Shown here in pieces: positions 33,558-41,309 of a stretch of DNA of 64,000 bases. A program made the position numbers and the translations under genes. Origin of the DNA: CAZDKK01 sp964603725. GTDB taxonomy: Bacteria; Eisenbacteria; RBG-16-71-46; CAIMUX01; WJJG01. The first letter of the stretch is position 1. Each line of letters starts with the position of its first letter. The stretch is from the NCBI GenBank assembly GCA_964603725.1, contig CAZRWW010000020.1, positions 6,404-70,403 on the forward strand, in the 5' to 3' direction. The notes beneath the pieces are model-generated. The model did not search any database. It was not told where the DNA came from and was given only the letters and a program-made list of their open reading frames with translations.

Positions 33558-33698
33558 TCATGGACCTGGCGCGCGTTCCTCAGGAATCACATCAAGAACA
33601 TCATCGCCGTCGACTTCTCCGTCGCACCTATCGTAAGGAATCAGATCCTGTTCGTCTTCCTCTCCCTCGCCCGCCAGCGACGGCGTGTCCTGCATCGT
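33558..33698 (+). pseudogene. Integrase-type transposase, catalytic-core fragment
   Basis: The plus frame reads SWTWRAFLRNHIKNIIAVDF, SVAPIVRNQILFVFLSLARQ and RRRVLHR. This matches the start of the rve catalytic domain in the same transposase type as the 32069 fragment, with the first catalytic Asp in AVDF (33612-33614). The ~300 residues between the two fragments and everything after RRRVLH are missing. Confidence 0.65.
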
Positions 33699-33730
33699 TA
33701 TCCGCGGCCTGAGCGACAACGCCGCCGCAC
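33673..33730 (+). pseudogene. Tail fragment of a second MTA/SAH nucleosidase
   Basis: One frame reads SDGVSCIVIRGLSDNAAAP. 33691-33724 matches 31835-31868 of the intact nucleosidase at 30 of 34 bases, with codon-level conservation of CIVIRxLSD. It overlaps the end of the transposase fragment, so the junction lies somewhere in 33675-33698. Confidence 0.55.
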
Positions 33731-33732
33731 CC

Positions 33733-34755
33733 TCACCGCAGGCGCTCCTTCAACCACGCGATGCGGTCGGCCGGCCCTTCCAGCTCCGCCGGCCAGTTGG
33801 GGCCGAGCCGCTCGGCCGAGTGCAGGCAGCGGATGGTGACGACATCCGTGATGGTGCGGAACGGCTTGGCGGCGCCGTACTGGCGCTCGAAGAAGATCGG
33901 ATAGTTGTAGCGGGCTGAGAGCTCCACCATCTCCTTGGGCTGGAGCTTGTGCAAGACCGAACCGGTCAGCGCCGTCTGGTGCAGGAAGATGCGCTTGCCC
34001 TGATCTGCCTTGCACATGGCGGCCAACACGCTGTCGCTGCAGAGCGTCTCGAAGTCGCGGGCCCATTGCCGCAGGATGCCCTTCTCCGGCCGCACGGCGA
34101 GCTGCCCGCAATGGAAGTAGGCCCGGATCTTCTGCTCGTCGGCCGGCGTCACCATCGGGAAGAGCATGTCGTCTGAAAGCCCCAGCCTCTCGTAGATGCG
34201 GCTCCAGAAGGGATTGGGTTCGACGCCGTAGAGCGTGCCAGAACGGTTGTGCATGACAGGGCAGTACGCGAGGCTGACGCCGGGCGCGAGGTCGAACTCG
34301 CGCGGCTCGTCGAACACGACGGTGTCCTCGTCCAGCCAGACGAGCAGGGCGAACCGGCCCGCCGCCGCCTCTTCCGCCGCCGCGGCGGCGAACGGCTTGC
34401 CGCCGTAGAAGAACCACCGAGCCGCCTCCGGCGTGGTGCTGGTGCGCGCCTCCGCGGCGAGGCCCCGGAGCCTCGCCCGCGCCTCGTCACTCTCGATGGT
34501 CGCGTCCGCGGGCATGTACACCCACACGGGGGCATCGCGCCAGGCGCCGCCGAATGCCCGTAGGCTCTCCGTCAGGCGGCTCGCGTTCGAGAGCTGAGCC
34601 GCCGACTCCACATAGGTCCCGAATACGACCGGCGTCATCGTCCCTCCAGATTCATCCGCAGGGGTGGCGAGAGCCCGCACGGGCACCGGGCCCAGGAGCC
34701 CCGCACCCAGAACCAGACCCAACGCCGCGGCGATTGCGAATTCGCTCCGCTTCAT
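33733..34755 (-). CDS. Exported protein resembling a GT-A glycosyltransferase
   Basis: 340 residues from ATG 34755. The signal peptide (SEFAIAAALGLVLGAGLLGP) is followed by TPVVFGTYVESAAQLSNASR, PVWVYMPADATI, and FALLVWLDEDTVVFDEP, whose D-E-D stretch sits where GT-A enzymes carry a metal-binding DxD. Further blocks are NPFWSRIYERLG, KIRAYFHCGQLAV and HSAERLGPNWPA. I recognise the fold style rather than a named family. An exported sugar-nucleotide enzyme would be unexpected, so the catalytic role is doubtful. The promoter at 34814-34843 serves it. The frame upstream of 34755 lacks start signals. Confidence 0.6.
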   Translation of the reverse strand: MKRSEFAIAAALGLVLGAGLLGPVPVRALATPADESGGTMTPVVFGTYVESAAQLSNASRLTESLRAFGGAWRDAPVWVYMPADATIESDEARARLRGLAAEARTSTTPEAARWFFYGGKPFAAAAAEEAAAGRFALLVWLDEDTVVFDEPREFDLAPGVSLAYCPVMHNRSGTLYGVEPNPFWSRIYERLGLSDDMLFPMVTPADEQKIRAYFHCGQLAVRPEKGILRQWARDFETLCSDSVLAAMCKADQGKRIFLHQTALTGSVLHKLQPKEMVELSARYNYPIFFERQYGAAKPFRTITDVVTIRCLHSAERLGPNWPAELEGPADRIAWLKERLR

Positions 34756-34813
34756 GTCGCTCGTCCTCTCTCGGGGGGATTCGAACCTCTCCGCGGGGGT
34801 GCGGGCCGCGCGA

Positions 34814-34843
34814 AGCATAGGGCAATCGAGCCCGGCCTGCCAA
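34814..34843 (-). promoter_or_regulatory. Sigma70-type promoter for the 34755 gene
   Basis: Minus strand TTGGCA (34838-34843), 18-bp spacer, TATGCT (34814-34819), 58 bp upstream of ATG 34755. Back to back with the plus-strand promoter at 34856-34885, leaving 12 bp between the two -35 boxes. Confidence 0.5.
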
Positions 34844-34855
34844 TGGCGAGCCGCC

Positions 34856-34885
34856 TTGTCTCTTTGCTGGGCCAGGCGGTAGAAT
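34856..34885 (+). promoter_or_regulatory. Promoter for the broken beta-helix gene
   Basis: TTGTCT (34856-34861), 18-bp spacer, TAGAAT (34880-34885, five of six). It leaves a ~150-bp leader before ATG 35044. The rest of the 34756-35043 gap shows no gene. Confidence 0.45.
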
Positions 34886-35043
34886 GGAAGCAGTTCGAGT
34901 GATCGTGGCCGAAGCGCGCTTCGCTGGATGCACGTAGCGTGGGGCGTCCCCCCCCCAGGCGCCGCGCTGCGCGCCATGATCGAGGCTGTGTAGCCGGGCG
35001 ATTGGGGCGGTTCAACGCCCCCACGCTCACGGAGGTCAATCTC

Positions 35044-36998
35044 ATGCGACGCCTGCACTTGTACTCGAGAGCCTTTGTGATCGCCAGTGTCCTTGCGCTC
35101 GGACCTGCAGCCGCGACGACCTACCTGGTCAGGCCCGATGGAACGGGGCAATTCCCCACGATCCAGGAAGCCATCTGGGCTTGCGCCGGCGGGGACACGG
35201 TTCAGTTGGCCGATGGGACATTCACCGGAATGCTCAACCGCAACATCGACTTCACCGGCCTGGCGATCGTGGTGGAGTCCGCGAGCGCGGACCCGGCCGC
35301 TTGCATCCTCGATTGCGAGGGGGCGGCCGGGGAGGTGCGGCGGGGATTCCTCTTCCATTGCGGGGAGGGGCCGGCTTCGGTCTTGCGCGGCGTCACGATC
35401 CGCAACGGCCTGGCGTACGCCAGCTGAGGGTCGGAGGAAGGCGGCGCGGTCTGCTGCCGCAATGGATCCTCCCCGACGATCGCCAACTGCCTGTTTGTCG
35501 AGAACGAGGCCGTGGGGCCCGGTGACGCCGTCTACTGCCACACCGCCTCGCCCCACTTCATGAACTGCGGCTTCCGCTTCAATGGAATGACCTACAGCGA
35601 GGGGGCCGCACTGGCGTGCGACTCGCTTTCGTTTCCGGTCTGCCAGAGCTGCGTCTTCTCCGGAAACGTCGCGAGCGTCGGCGGAGCGGCCTATGCAATG
35701 GAGACCAGCGGACCCAGCTTCATCGATTGCGAATTCTCAGAGAACACCGCTGCCTCTGCCGGCGGGGCGATCTATGTCTGGCGGGCAGCGCTGACGCTCG
35801 TCGGCTGCACCTTCAGCGGCAACTCCGCGACGCATCAGGGAGGCGCGCTCTGCGCCGGGTACAGCTCGCCAGAGATCCACGCCTGCCTCTTCGAGAACAA
35901 CACAACCTACTCCAGCGTTGTCAGCTGGGGCGGCGCGCTGTGCTTCAGGAACAGCTGCTCACCTCAGATCACAGACACGCGCTTCATCGGAAACACGGCC
36001 GGAGGTCCGACGACATTGGTCGCGGGCGGTGCCGTCTGCTTCGCGCACGGATGTGCTCCCGCCTTCCAGAGGTGCACATTCAGCGGCAACCGCCTTCCGG
36101 GTGGAGGGGAAGGGGGCGCGGTCAGCTCCAACATGTCTTCGACTGCCATGTTCGAGGAATGCCGATTCCATGACAATTCCGCACTCTTCTATGGCGGGGC
36201 CGTGTGTCACGGGAACAGCGCCGGGGTCCTCGAGTTCGTGGGCTGCGAGTTCTCCGGCCACAGCGCGGAGTGGGGCGGCGCCTTGGACCTGGTCGATGGT
36301 GTGGCCGTCTCGAGCGCTGCACCCTGGTTGACAACGCAGGCCAGAATGGGGGCGGCATCGCTGTCGAGGGAAACTCCGCGTGCGAGCTCGTGAACACGAT
36401 CATCGCCTTCGGCAACCAGGGACCCGCAGTTTTGTGCGCTGGATCCTCAAACTGTACTCTGTCCTGCTGCGATCTTTACGGAAACGCGGGCGGCGACTGG
36501 GTCGGCGCGATCGCCGGACAGCTTGGTGTGGACGGCAACATCTGCGCCGATCCCCTCTTCTGCGGCGCCCAGAACCCCGAGATGCCCTATTCCGTGAGCG
36601 CGATCTCGCCGTGCGCTCCCGATTACAATCCGGAGTGCGGCCTGATCGGCGCCTGTCCGGTCGGGTGCGGTCTTTCCGCGGTGCGTGCCGTGGAACCATC
36701 CCAGCAGTCGCGGCTGAGCCTGGAGCTGATCGCCGTCGTGCCCAACCCGTTCATCGCGTCTGCGCGTATCGTCTATCGGCTCGGGGACCTGGTCGATGGC
36801 ACCGTCACGCTACGGGTCCACGACGTGGCCGGGCGGCTCGTGCGGTCGCTCTGCCCCGTGGCGCAGGATCCGGGCGATCACTCCCTGACCTGGGACGGGC
36901 GTGGGACGGACGGCTCGCCTGTGGTTGCCGGGACGTATTTCCTGGAGCTGGCCGCGGCCGATCGGCGGGTCGTGCGGAGGGTCATCATCACGCACTGA
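35044..36998 (+). pseudogene. Secreted beta-helix protein gene with a nonsense and a frameshift lesion
   Basis: ATG 35044 (GGAGG upstream) opens a signal peptide and TTYLVRPDGTGQFPTIQEAI. The frame stops at TGA 35425-35427, but the same frame continues directly with GSEEGGAVCCRNGSSPTIAN through more than 290 codons of Cys-rich coils. Near 36309 a one-base loss shifts the frame between DLVDGVAV and LERCTLVDNAGQNGGG. The new frame then runs to 36998 through CCDLYGNAGGDWVGAI, GNICADPLFC and an Ig tail (VVPNPFIASARIVYRL, WDGRGTDG). Restored length would be about 650 residues. Two independent lesions make a pseudogene, or an assembly problem, the likely reading. Confidence 0.8.
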
Positions 36999-37010
36999 GT
37001 CGCGAGGCTC

Positions 37011-37484
37011 TCATCCCCCCAGCATGAGCGTCACGATCGCCTCGAGCCCTGATACGTCCTCGGCCGTGAAGGCCGCGATCTTGTCGGAGTCCACGTCGAG
37101 GACGCCGGTGACGCGACCGTCCCGGTCGCGCAGCGGCACGACCACCTCGCTCTTCGACCGCGCGTCGCAGGCCACGTGACCCGGGAAGGCGTGCACGTCG
37201 GGGACGAGGATCGATTCGGCGCGGCGGACACAAGCCCAGCAGACGCCCTCGGGCCCCGGCAGCACGGCGCACGCCACGGGACCCTGATAGGGGCCGACAA
37301 TGAGCTGGCCGTCCAGGAGCCGGTAGAAGCCCGTCCAGAAGAAGTGCGGCATCTTGTGGTGGAGCACCGCCGCGACCGTGGCCATGCGCGCCACGGGGTC
37401 ATCGGTCTTCAGGAGCAGCTCGCGGAGCTGTTCGCGGATGCGGGCGTAGCGCTGCGCGCGCTGTTCGGACGCCGGGGCCGGCAT
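37011..37484 (-). CDS. msrC: Free methionine-(R)-sulfoxide reductase (GAF domain)
   Basis: 157 residues, ATG 37484 with GGGAGG upstream. The three reductase cysteines are present as Cys72, Cys82 and Cys106, with the same 10- and 24-residue spacing as the E. coli enzyme (84, 94, 118). VPDVHAFPGHVACDARSKSE and VTGVLDVDSD are family signatures. The enzyme repairs free methionine-R-sulfoxide in the cytoplasm using thioredoxin. Fragments of this gene and its upstream flank are duplicated at 38871-38945. Confidence 0.9.
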   Translation of the reverse strand: MPAPASEQRAQRYARIREQLRELLLKTDDPVARMATVAAVLHHKMPHFFWTGFYRLLDGQLIVGPYQGPVACAVLPGPEGVCWACVRRAESILVPDVHAFPGHVACDARSKSEVVVPLRDRDGRVTGVLDVDSDKIAAFTAEDVSGLEAIVTLMLGG

Positions 37485-37509
37485 GGCTGATCCTCCCTCG
37501 CAACGGATG

Positions 37510-37533
37510 CCGCATGGACACGGCTCGGCCCGC
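37510..37533 (+). repeat. 24-bp direct repeat, left copy
   Basis: Identical over 24 bp to 38922-38945. The two copies flank the beta-helix gene 37537-38715 in the same orientation. This copy lies in the 52-bp gap between msrC and that gene. Confidence 0.9.
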
Positions 37534-37536
37534 GAC

Positions 37537-38715
37537 TCAGCGCATGATCACGATCCGCCTCGCGCATCGCCCGTCCTCAGTCTTGAGATTCAAGTAGTAC
37601 ACCCCGCTGGAGACTCCCCTGGGTGTCCAACCCCGTTGATGGTGTCCGGGGGCCAGCCTCTCTCTTTCCAAGCCCTCTACCTGTGCCCCCGTCACGTCAT
37701 GCAAGGACACCCGGACGTCTTGCCACGTGGCCAGGTGAATGCTGAACCTGAGCCTTGGCCCCATCGGGTTCCCCTCGACTGTCAAGCTGGCGTTGCCGGC
37801 GGGCACCTCCGGGCTGCGAACCTCGGATTCGGGGCAGCCGATCCACAGCGGGCCGATGAGCTCCGAGCACGGGCTATTCCAAGGCAGGCAGGGAGAGTCG
37901 CTCCACAGCATGTAATCCGCAGGATCGCCGACGAAGAGATGGGGAGGGTGCTGATGGCAGAGAAGAGGATTCTCAAAACTGCTCTCACCCTCAAAGACGA
38001 CTCCGAATCCGGGCAGTCGGGTCGAATCAAGGCAGCAACACGAGACCGTGAACAGCCCCCCCGAACTGATTCCAATGTCTCGGTCTTGGTTGCCCCAAAC
38101 AATGCACCGGGTCAAGACCGGAGTCGCCCCACCCTTGGCCCATACTCCTCCCACTGGAGGCGATCCATCGGTTACGCTCAGATTTCCCGAAATCGTGCAA
38201 TCCGTAATCAGCGGTGAAGCGTTGTACATGCAGGCAATGCCGCCGCCGTTCCCGTTGAGCAAACCGGCCGATCTGTTTCCTACAATCACACAGCGGGAGA
38301 TGGTTGGTGACGAATTCACGATCGTCAGCGCGCCACCGTCTCCATCGCTGCGTAAGCCCGTCAGGGTGAAGCCTTCCAGGACTGAAGCACGACTCAAGCC
38401 AGCGCAAAACATGAAGCACGGTCCGTCACTGAGATCTCCATGCAGAACCGTGTGCGCGGCACCACTCTGCGACCGAATCACGAGGTTACGCTCAGCAAGC
38501 GTAATGCCGACGAAATCATACCCGGTGTAGATACCTTCCGCGACCAGCACGGTGTCGCCATCACTCGCCACTGCGATAGCCCCACGAAGCGTTGGGTACT
38601 GAGACGTTGGGACTCTCAGCGTGGCTGCCCCGGAGGATGCAGGGACGAGGAATGGCAGCAGAAGCGCCAGGCGGCGTGCCAAGGACCAGCTATCTCGCGC
38701 GGGACGGTTGTGCAT
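37537..38715 (-). CDS. Secreted beta-helix protein with FlgD-like tail
   Basis: 392 residues. ATG 38715 follows GGAGGGG; the upstream ATG at 38760 lacks a ribosome site. Signal peptide RRLALLLPFLVPASSGA. The helix starts ATLRVPTSQYPTLRGAIAVA, with coils such as GGALTIVNSSPTISRCVI and GGGIACMYNASPLITDCTI. It is shorter than the other paralogues and lacks the GNAGGDW block, having instead a Cys-rich SCCCLDSTRLPG segment. The tail is VSLHDVTGAQVEGLE with SSGVYYLNL. GC content is visibly lower than in msrC next door, and 24-bp direct repeats flank the gene. Confidence 0.78.
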   Translation of the reverse strand: MHNRPARDSWSLARRLALLLPFLVPASSGAATLRVPTSQYPTLRGAIAVASDGDTVLVAEGIYTGYDFVGITLAERNLVIRSQSGAAHTVLHGDLSDGPCFMFCAGLSRASVLEGFTLTGLRSDGDGGALTIVNSSPTISRCVIVGNRSAGLLNGNGGGIACMYNASPLITDCTISGNLSVTDGSPPVGGVWAKGGATPVLTRCIVWGNQDRDIGISSGGLFTVSCCCLDSTRLPGFGVVFEGESSFENPLLCHQHPPHLFVGDPADYMLWSDSPCLPWNSPCSELIGPLWIGCPESEVRSPEVPAGNASLTVEGNPMGPRLRFSIHLATWQDVRVSLHDVTGAQVEGLERERLAPGHHQRGWTPRGVSSGVYYLNLKTEDGRCARRIVIMR

Positions 38716-38870
38716 CACACCCCTCCGCGGCAGTGTCAGGAGCTGCGCGCGTGCGCGCATGCTGCGAGGGTCCGCACGGATGCAAGTCTAGCTCCTCGGA
38801 TTGCGAACGGGAAGATCGAAGTCAGGTCTCCGGCAGGGTCGTGGGTGTCTATCGGATGAAGGTGCTTCTA

Positions 38871-38945
38871 GACCGCGCGTCGCAGGCCACACAGGCCACG
38901 AGGGCGTGGGCGTCGGGGCTCCCGCATGGACACGGCTCGGCCCGC
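38871..38945 (+). repeat. Duplicated msrC debris with right copy of the 24-bp direct repeat
   Basis: 38871-38890 is identical to 37156-37175 inside msrC, with weaker similarity continuing to about 38918. 38922-38945 is identical to 37510-37533. Order and orientation match the msrC locus but about 300 bp between the two blocks are missing. The 38716-39007 gap contains nothing else. Confidence 0.8.
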
Positions 38946-39007
38946 CGGGTCCAGTCGCGAAGCGGGCGATCGGACCCAGCGGGCCGGAGGAGGATAGCCG
39001 TTCTCGA

Positions 39008-39634
39008 TCAGCGTGTGAACTGAGCCTTGATCGCACCCCAGGTGCAACTGCTCACCGGCGCCATGCCGCAGGCGCAGTCGGGTAACACGCCCGAGAGCTC
39101 GCCGGTAACCATGTTCGGGCCTGCCTTGAGCGCCAGGAGCTCGTTGGGCGCAGCGACCGCCACCGGGGGCCAGTTGGAATAGAAGCAGAAGGTCGCTTCG
39201 CCCACCGGACCGGGCTCGCACTCGCCCTGCGCCACCGGCTCGAGCTTGATCAGCGGCAGGCCGATCCCCAGCGACGGATCGCCGGCGCAGGACCACTCCG
39301 CCTGGTAGAAGACCAGGCACACCTCGCCCTGGCCGCCCTCGCCCGTCGAGACCCCCGCCGGGTCCTGGGCCGCGAACGGAAACTCCTCGCACACGCACGG
39401 GCACGCTTCCAGGCCGAGCAGCAGATCGAGGTGGCTCAGGCCGTGCCGGCCCGTGTTCCAGCTCACCTCCACGCAGTACTTCCACGCCCCCAGGGCGGGA
39501 TGGTCCGGATTCGCCACGGCGCTGCACTCGCCCACGAGGTAGCTCTGGTCCGCGCTCGCCAGCGGCAGGCTCAGCGCGATTGCCAGTGACATCATGCCAA
39601 TCGTCAGCAGCTCTCTCGTCCAACGGTGAGGCAT
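39008..39634 (-). CDS. Small secreted Cys-rich protein
   Basis: 208 residues from ATG 39634, preceded by a strong AAAGGAGG. The signal peptide is MMSLAIALSLPLASADQ. The mature protein has about ten cysteines (EACPCVCEEFPF, LPDCACGMAPVSSC), no charged clusters and alternating short hydrophobic stretches. It looks like a beta-sandwich stabilised by disulfides. No family recognised. It shares general style, but no clear alignment, with the 19650-20078 protein. A promoter candidate lies at 39799-39828. Confidence 0.7.
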   Translation of the reverse strand: MPHRWTRELLTIGMMSLAIALSLPLASADQSYLVGECSAVANPDHPALGAWKYCVEVSWNTGRHGLSHLDLLLGLEACPCVCEEFPFAAQDPAGVSTGEGGQGEVCLVFYQAEWSCAGDPSLGIGLPLIKLEPVAQGECEPGPVGEATFCFYSNWPPVAVAAPNELLALKAGPNMVTGELSGVLPDCACGMAPVSSCTWGAIKAQFTR

Positions 39635-39798
39635 CGATTCCTCCTTTAGGGGCGCATCGCGCCCTGTTGCGACGCCGCGGCGCCGCTCGGTAGTGATCCA
39701 GATCAGGGAGCTCAGGGACTTGATTCGACCCCGCAACGGCCGCCCACATTCACATCCGACACCCGTCCCACCCGGCTCATTGCGTTCGCAAGGAGAGA

Positions 39799-39828
39799 AT
39801 CATATCACAGTCGTGAGTGTGGAATCAA
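39799..39828 (-). promoter_or_regulatory. Promoter for the 39634 gene
   Basis: Minus strand TTGATT (39823-39828), 18-bp spacer, TATGAT (39799-39804, five of six). The implied leader is ~155 nt. The gap 39635-40010 also contains TGTGTA...TACACA (39896-39919), an imperfectly understood inverted repeat, but no gene. Confidence 0.45.
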
Positions 39829-39944
39829 CGGTGATCATCGCTGGGTGATGCGAATGATCGAGGAAGCAGCACATCGATTGCTCGCGGCCATCGCTTGTGT
39901 ACAACTCATGTTATACACACTTGGCTCAGAGCATGCAGACACGT

Positions 39945-39962
39945 GTGGCTGGTTTCAGCCAC
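39945..39962 (-). other. 7-bp perfect hairpin downstream of the PATAN-ATPase gene
   Basis: GTGGCTG-GTTT-CAGCCAC forms a perfect stem with a four-base loop, 48 bp after the stop at 40011. No T-run follows in either direction, so an intrinsic terminator is not supported. Confidence 0.4.
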
Positions 39963-40010
39963 CTCGACGCCGTCAGTGCGCGGGCGTGCGGGACCGCGGC
40001 TCAGGGTGCG

Positions 40011-41204
40011 CTACGCCGCTTCCTGGCTCACCTGCAGCGTCGGCCCATCGGCGGTCACGTTGGGCGTGAGGAACCTCCAGCCGGCCGGGTCGCGCACCAG
40101 GAATCGCACGCTTTCACGCGCCCAGGCCCCGTCGGGCGCGCGCAGCGTCACGACGAGCGGGATCCCGCCGCGGCGGCAAAGCTGCAGGAAGGTCGCCACC
40201 TCGCGGGACGGCTCGACATCGACCACGACCGACTCCGGGTGCCAGCGCTCGAGCGCTTCCTGGGCCCGCGCCGGCCCGGCACCAGGGGGCACGATGATGT
40301 GCAGGATGCGCTGGCCGTCGCCGAGATCGTGGGTCGGCACGCCCGTGACGTAGAGCACCTGAAACCCGTCGGCGGCTTGCGCGGTGGCCAGGAGCGCGGC
40401 CAGCAGGCTCTTGCCCGCGCCGGTCGGACCGAAGATCCCGACGGCGGTCGCGCCGCACAGCATTGTCTCCAGCGCCTCACGATCGGGTATGTGCTTCTCG
40501 ACCACCGGCGTGGGATAGGGGCGCACGATCCGATAGCCTTCTTCGCCCCACGAAAGGAAGAGACGCCGGCCGCCCTCGGACAACCACTCGTTGCGGGGCG
40601 GGCCCTCGATCGCGCGGCCCAAGACGCGCCCGGGGTCCGGCGTCAGGGAAGCATCGAGCTGCTGGGCGGCGCCGTCCGCGCCGACGCCCATGAGGGGAAA
40701 GCCCGCCAGGTGCGCAAGGCTGCGCCCCGGCGCCTGCAGCAACCAGCCGCAGGCCGTGCCCGCGGCGCCGGGCGTGGTCGAGGCGGCCTGCGCGGTGATC
40801 GCGGCGAAGGTGCGCCTGAGCTCGTCGGCCGCCTCCAGGCTGGCGGCGACCTTGCGCTCGCCCTGGCCCGATTCGTCCATGAGCCGCGCGGTCTCGAGCA
40901 GCAGGTTCTCGGTGCCGAGGTCGATCTCCTCGGACGGCGGCACGGGCTCGGCCACGAAGTGGAACTCGCCCTCGGTCCACTTGAGCATGTCCATCGCCGC
41001 CGCCTGCCCGTTGGTCAGATCGGGCCCGGCGGCGGAGACGATCTGCCCCTCCAGCACGTGCAGCTCGCCGCGCTTCTCGCCGCTCGAGAGATGCAGCACG
41101 CCGGTCTTGCGCCCCAGTAGGAGGAACTGCCCGAGCTCGAAGGGCGAGGCGAACTGCAGGCGTCCCGCCAGGCCGGCGCCGCGCGGCAACTCGTGCGAGT
41201 TCAC
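40011..41204 (-). CDS. PATAN (DUF4388) domain fused to a PilT-like P-loop ATPase
   Basis: 397 residues, GTG 41204 with AGGAGGAG upstream. Residues ~10-112 form a DUF4388/PATAN domain (FELGQFLLLGRKTGVLHLS, GELHVLEGQIVSAA, MLKWTEGEFHF). After a linker, residues ~240-390 hold Walker A FGPTGAGKSLLAALLA (259-266 core) in a PilT/secretion-ATPase-like setting with ESVVVDVEPSREVATFLQL. The GEMRD Asp/Walker-B box and the GTLHT His box of true PilT are not recognisable, so the motor is reduced. PATAN domains occur in pilus and gliding regulators. It lies 105 bp downstream of pilT on the same strand. Confidence 0.7.
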   Translation of the reverse strand: MNSHELPRGAGLAGRLQFASPFELGQFLLLGRKTGVLHLSSGEKRGELHVLEGQIVSAAGPDLTNGQAAAMDMLKWTEGEFHFVAEPVPPSEEIDLGTENLLLETARLMDESGQGERKVAASLEAADELRRTFAAITAQAASTTPGAAGTACGWLLQAPGRSLAHLAGFPLMGVGADGAAQQLDASLTPDPGRVLGRAIEGPPRNEWLSEGGRRLFLSWGEEGYRIVRPYPTPVVEKHIPDREALETMLCGATAVGIFGPTGAGKSLLAALLATAQAADGFQVLYVTGVPTHDLGDGQRILHIIVPPGAGPARAQEALERWHPESVVVDVEPSREVATFLQLCRRGGIPLVVTLRAPDGAWARESVRFLVRDPAGWRFLTPNVTADGPTLQVSQEAA

Positions 41205-41309
41205 AGGCTCCTCCTGGACACCATCCGGTCGTCTCGCGCTCCTCGCGCTGAGCCTTGTCCGGCCTCCGCCACGGCATCCCGCCGCGCCAGACCGTCACAG
41301 GCGCCTGAC

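Noticed and set aside
34775..34795. tRNA T-arm-like GGTTCGAATC on the minus strand
   Set aside because: The flanking stem does not pair, and no acceptor, D or anticodon arm can be drawn upstream. It lies in the leader of the 34755 gene. A similar GATTCGAAC near 46067 fails the same test.
35425..35427. TGA as a recoded (Sec or Trp) codon in the beta-helix gene
   Set aside because: TGA is the normal stop of many genes here, no SECIS-like hairpin is evident, and the same gene has an independent frameshift at ~36309.
39945..39962. Intrinsic terminator after the PATAN-ATPase gene
   Set aside because: The 7-bp stem is perfect but no T-run follows on either strand.
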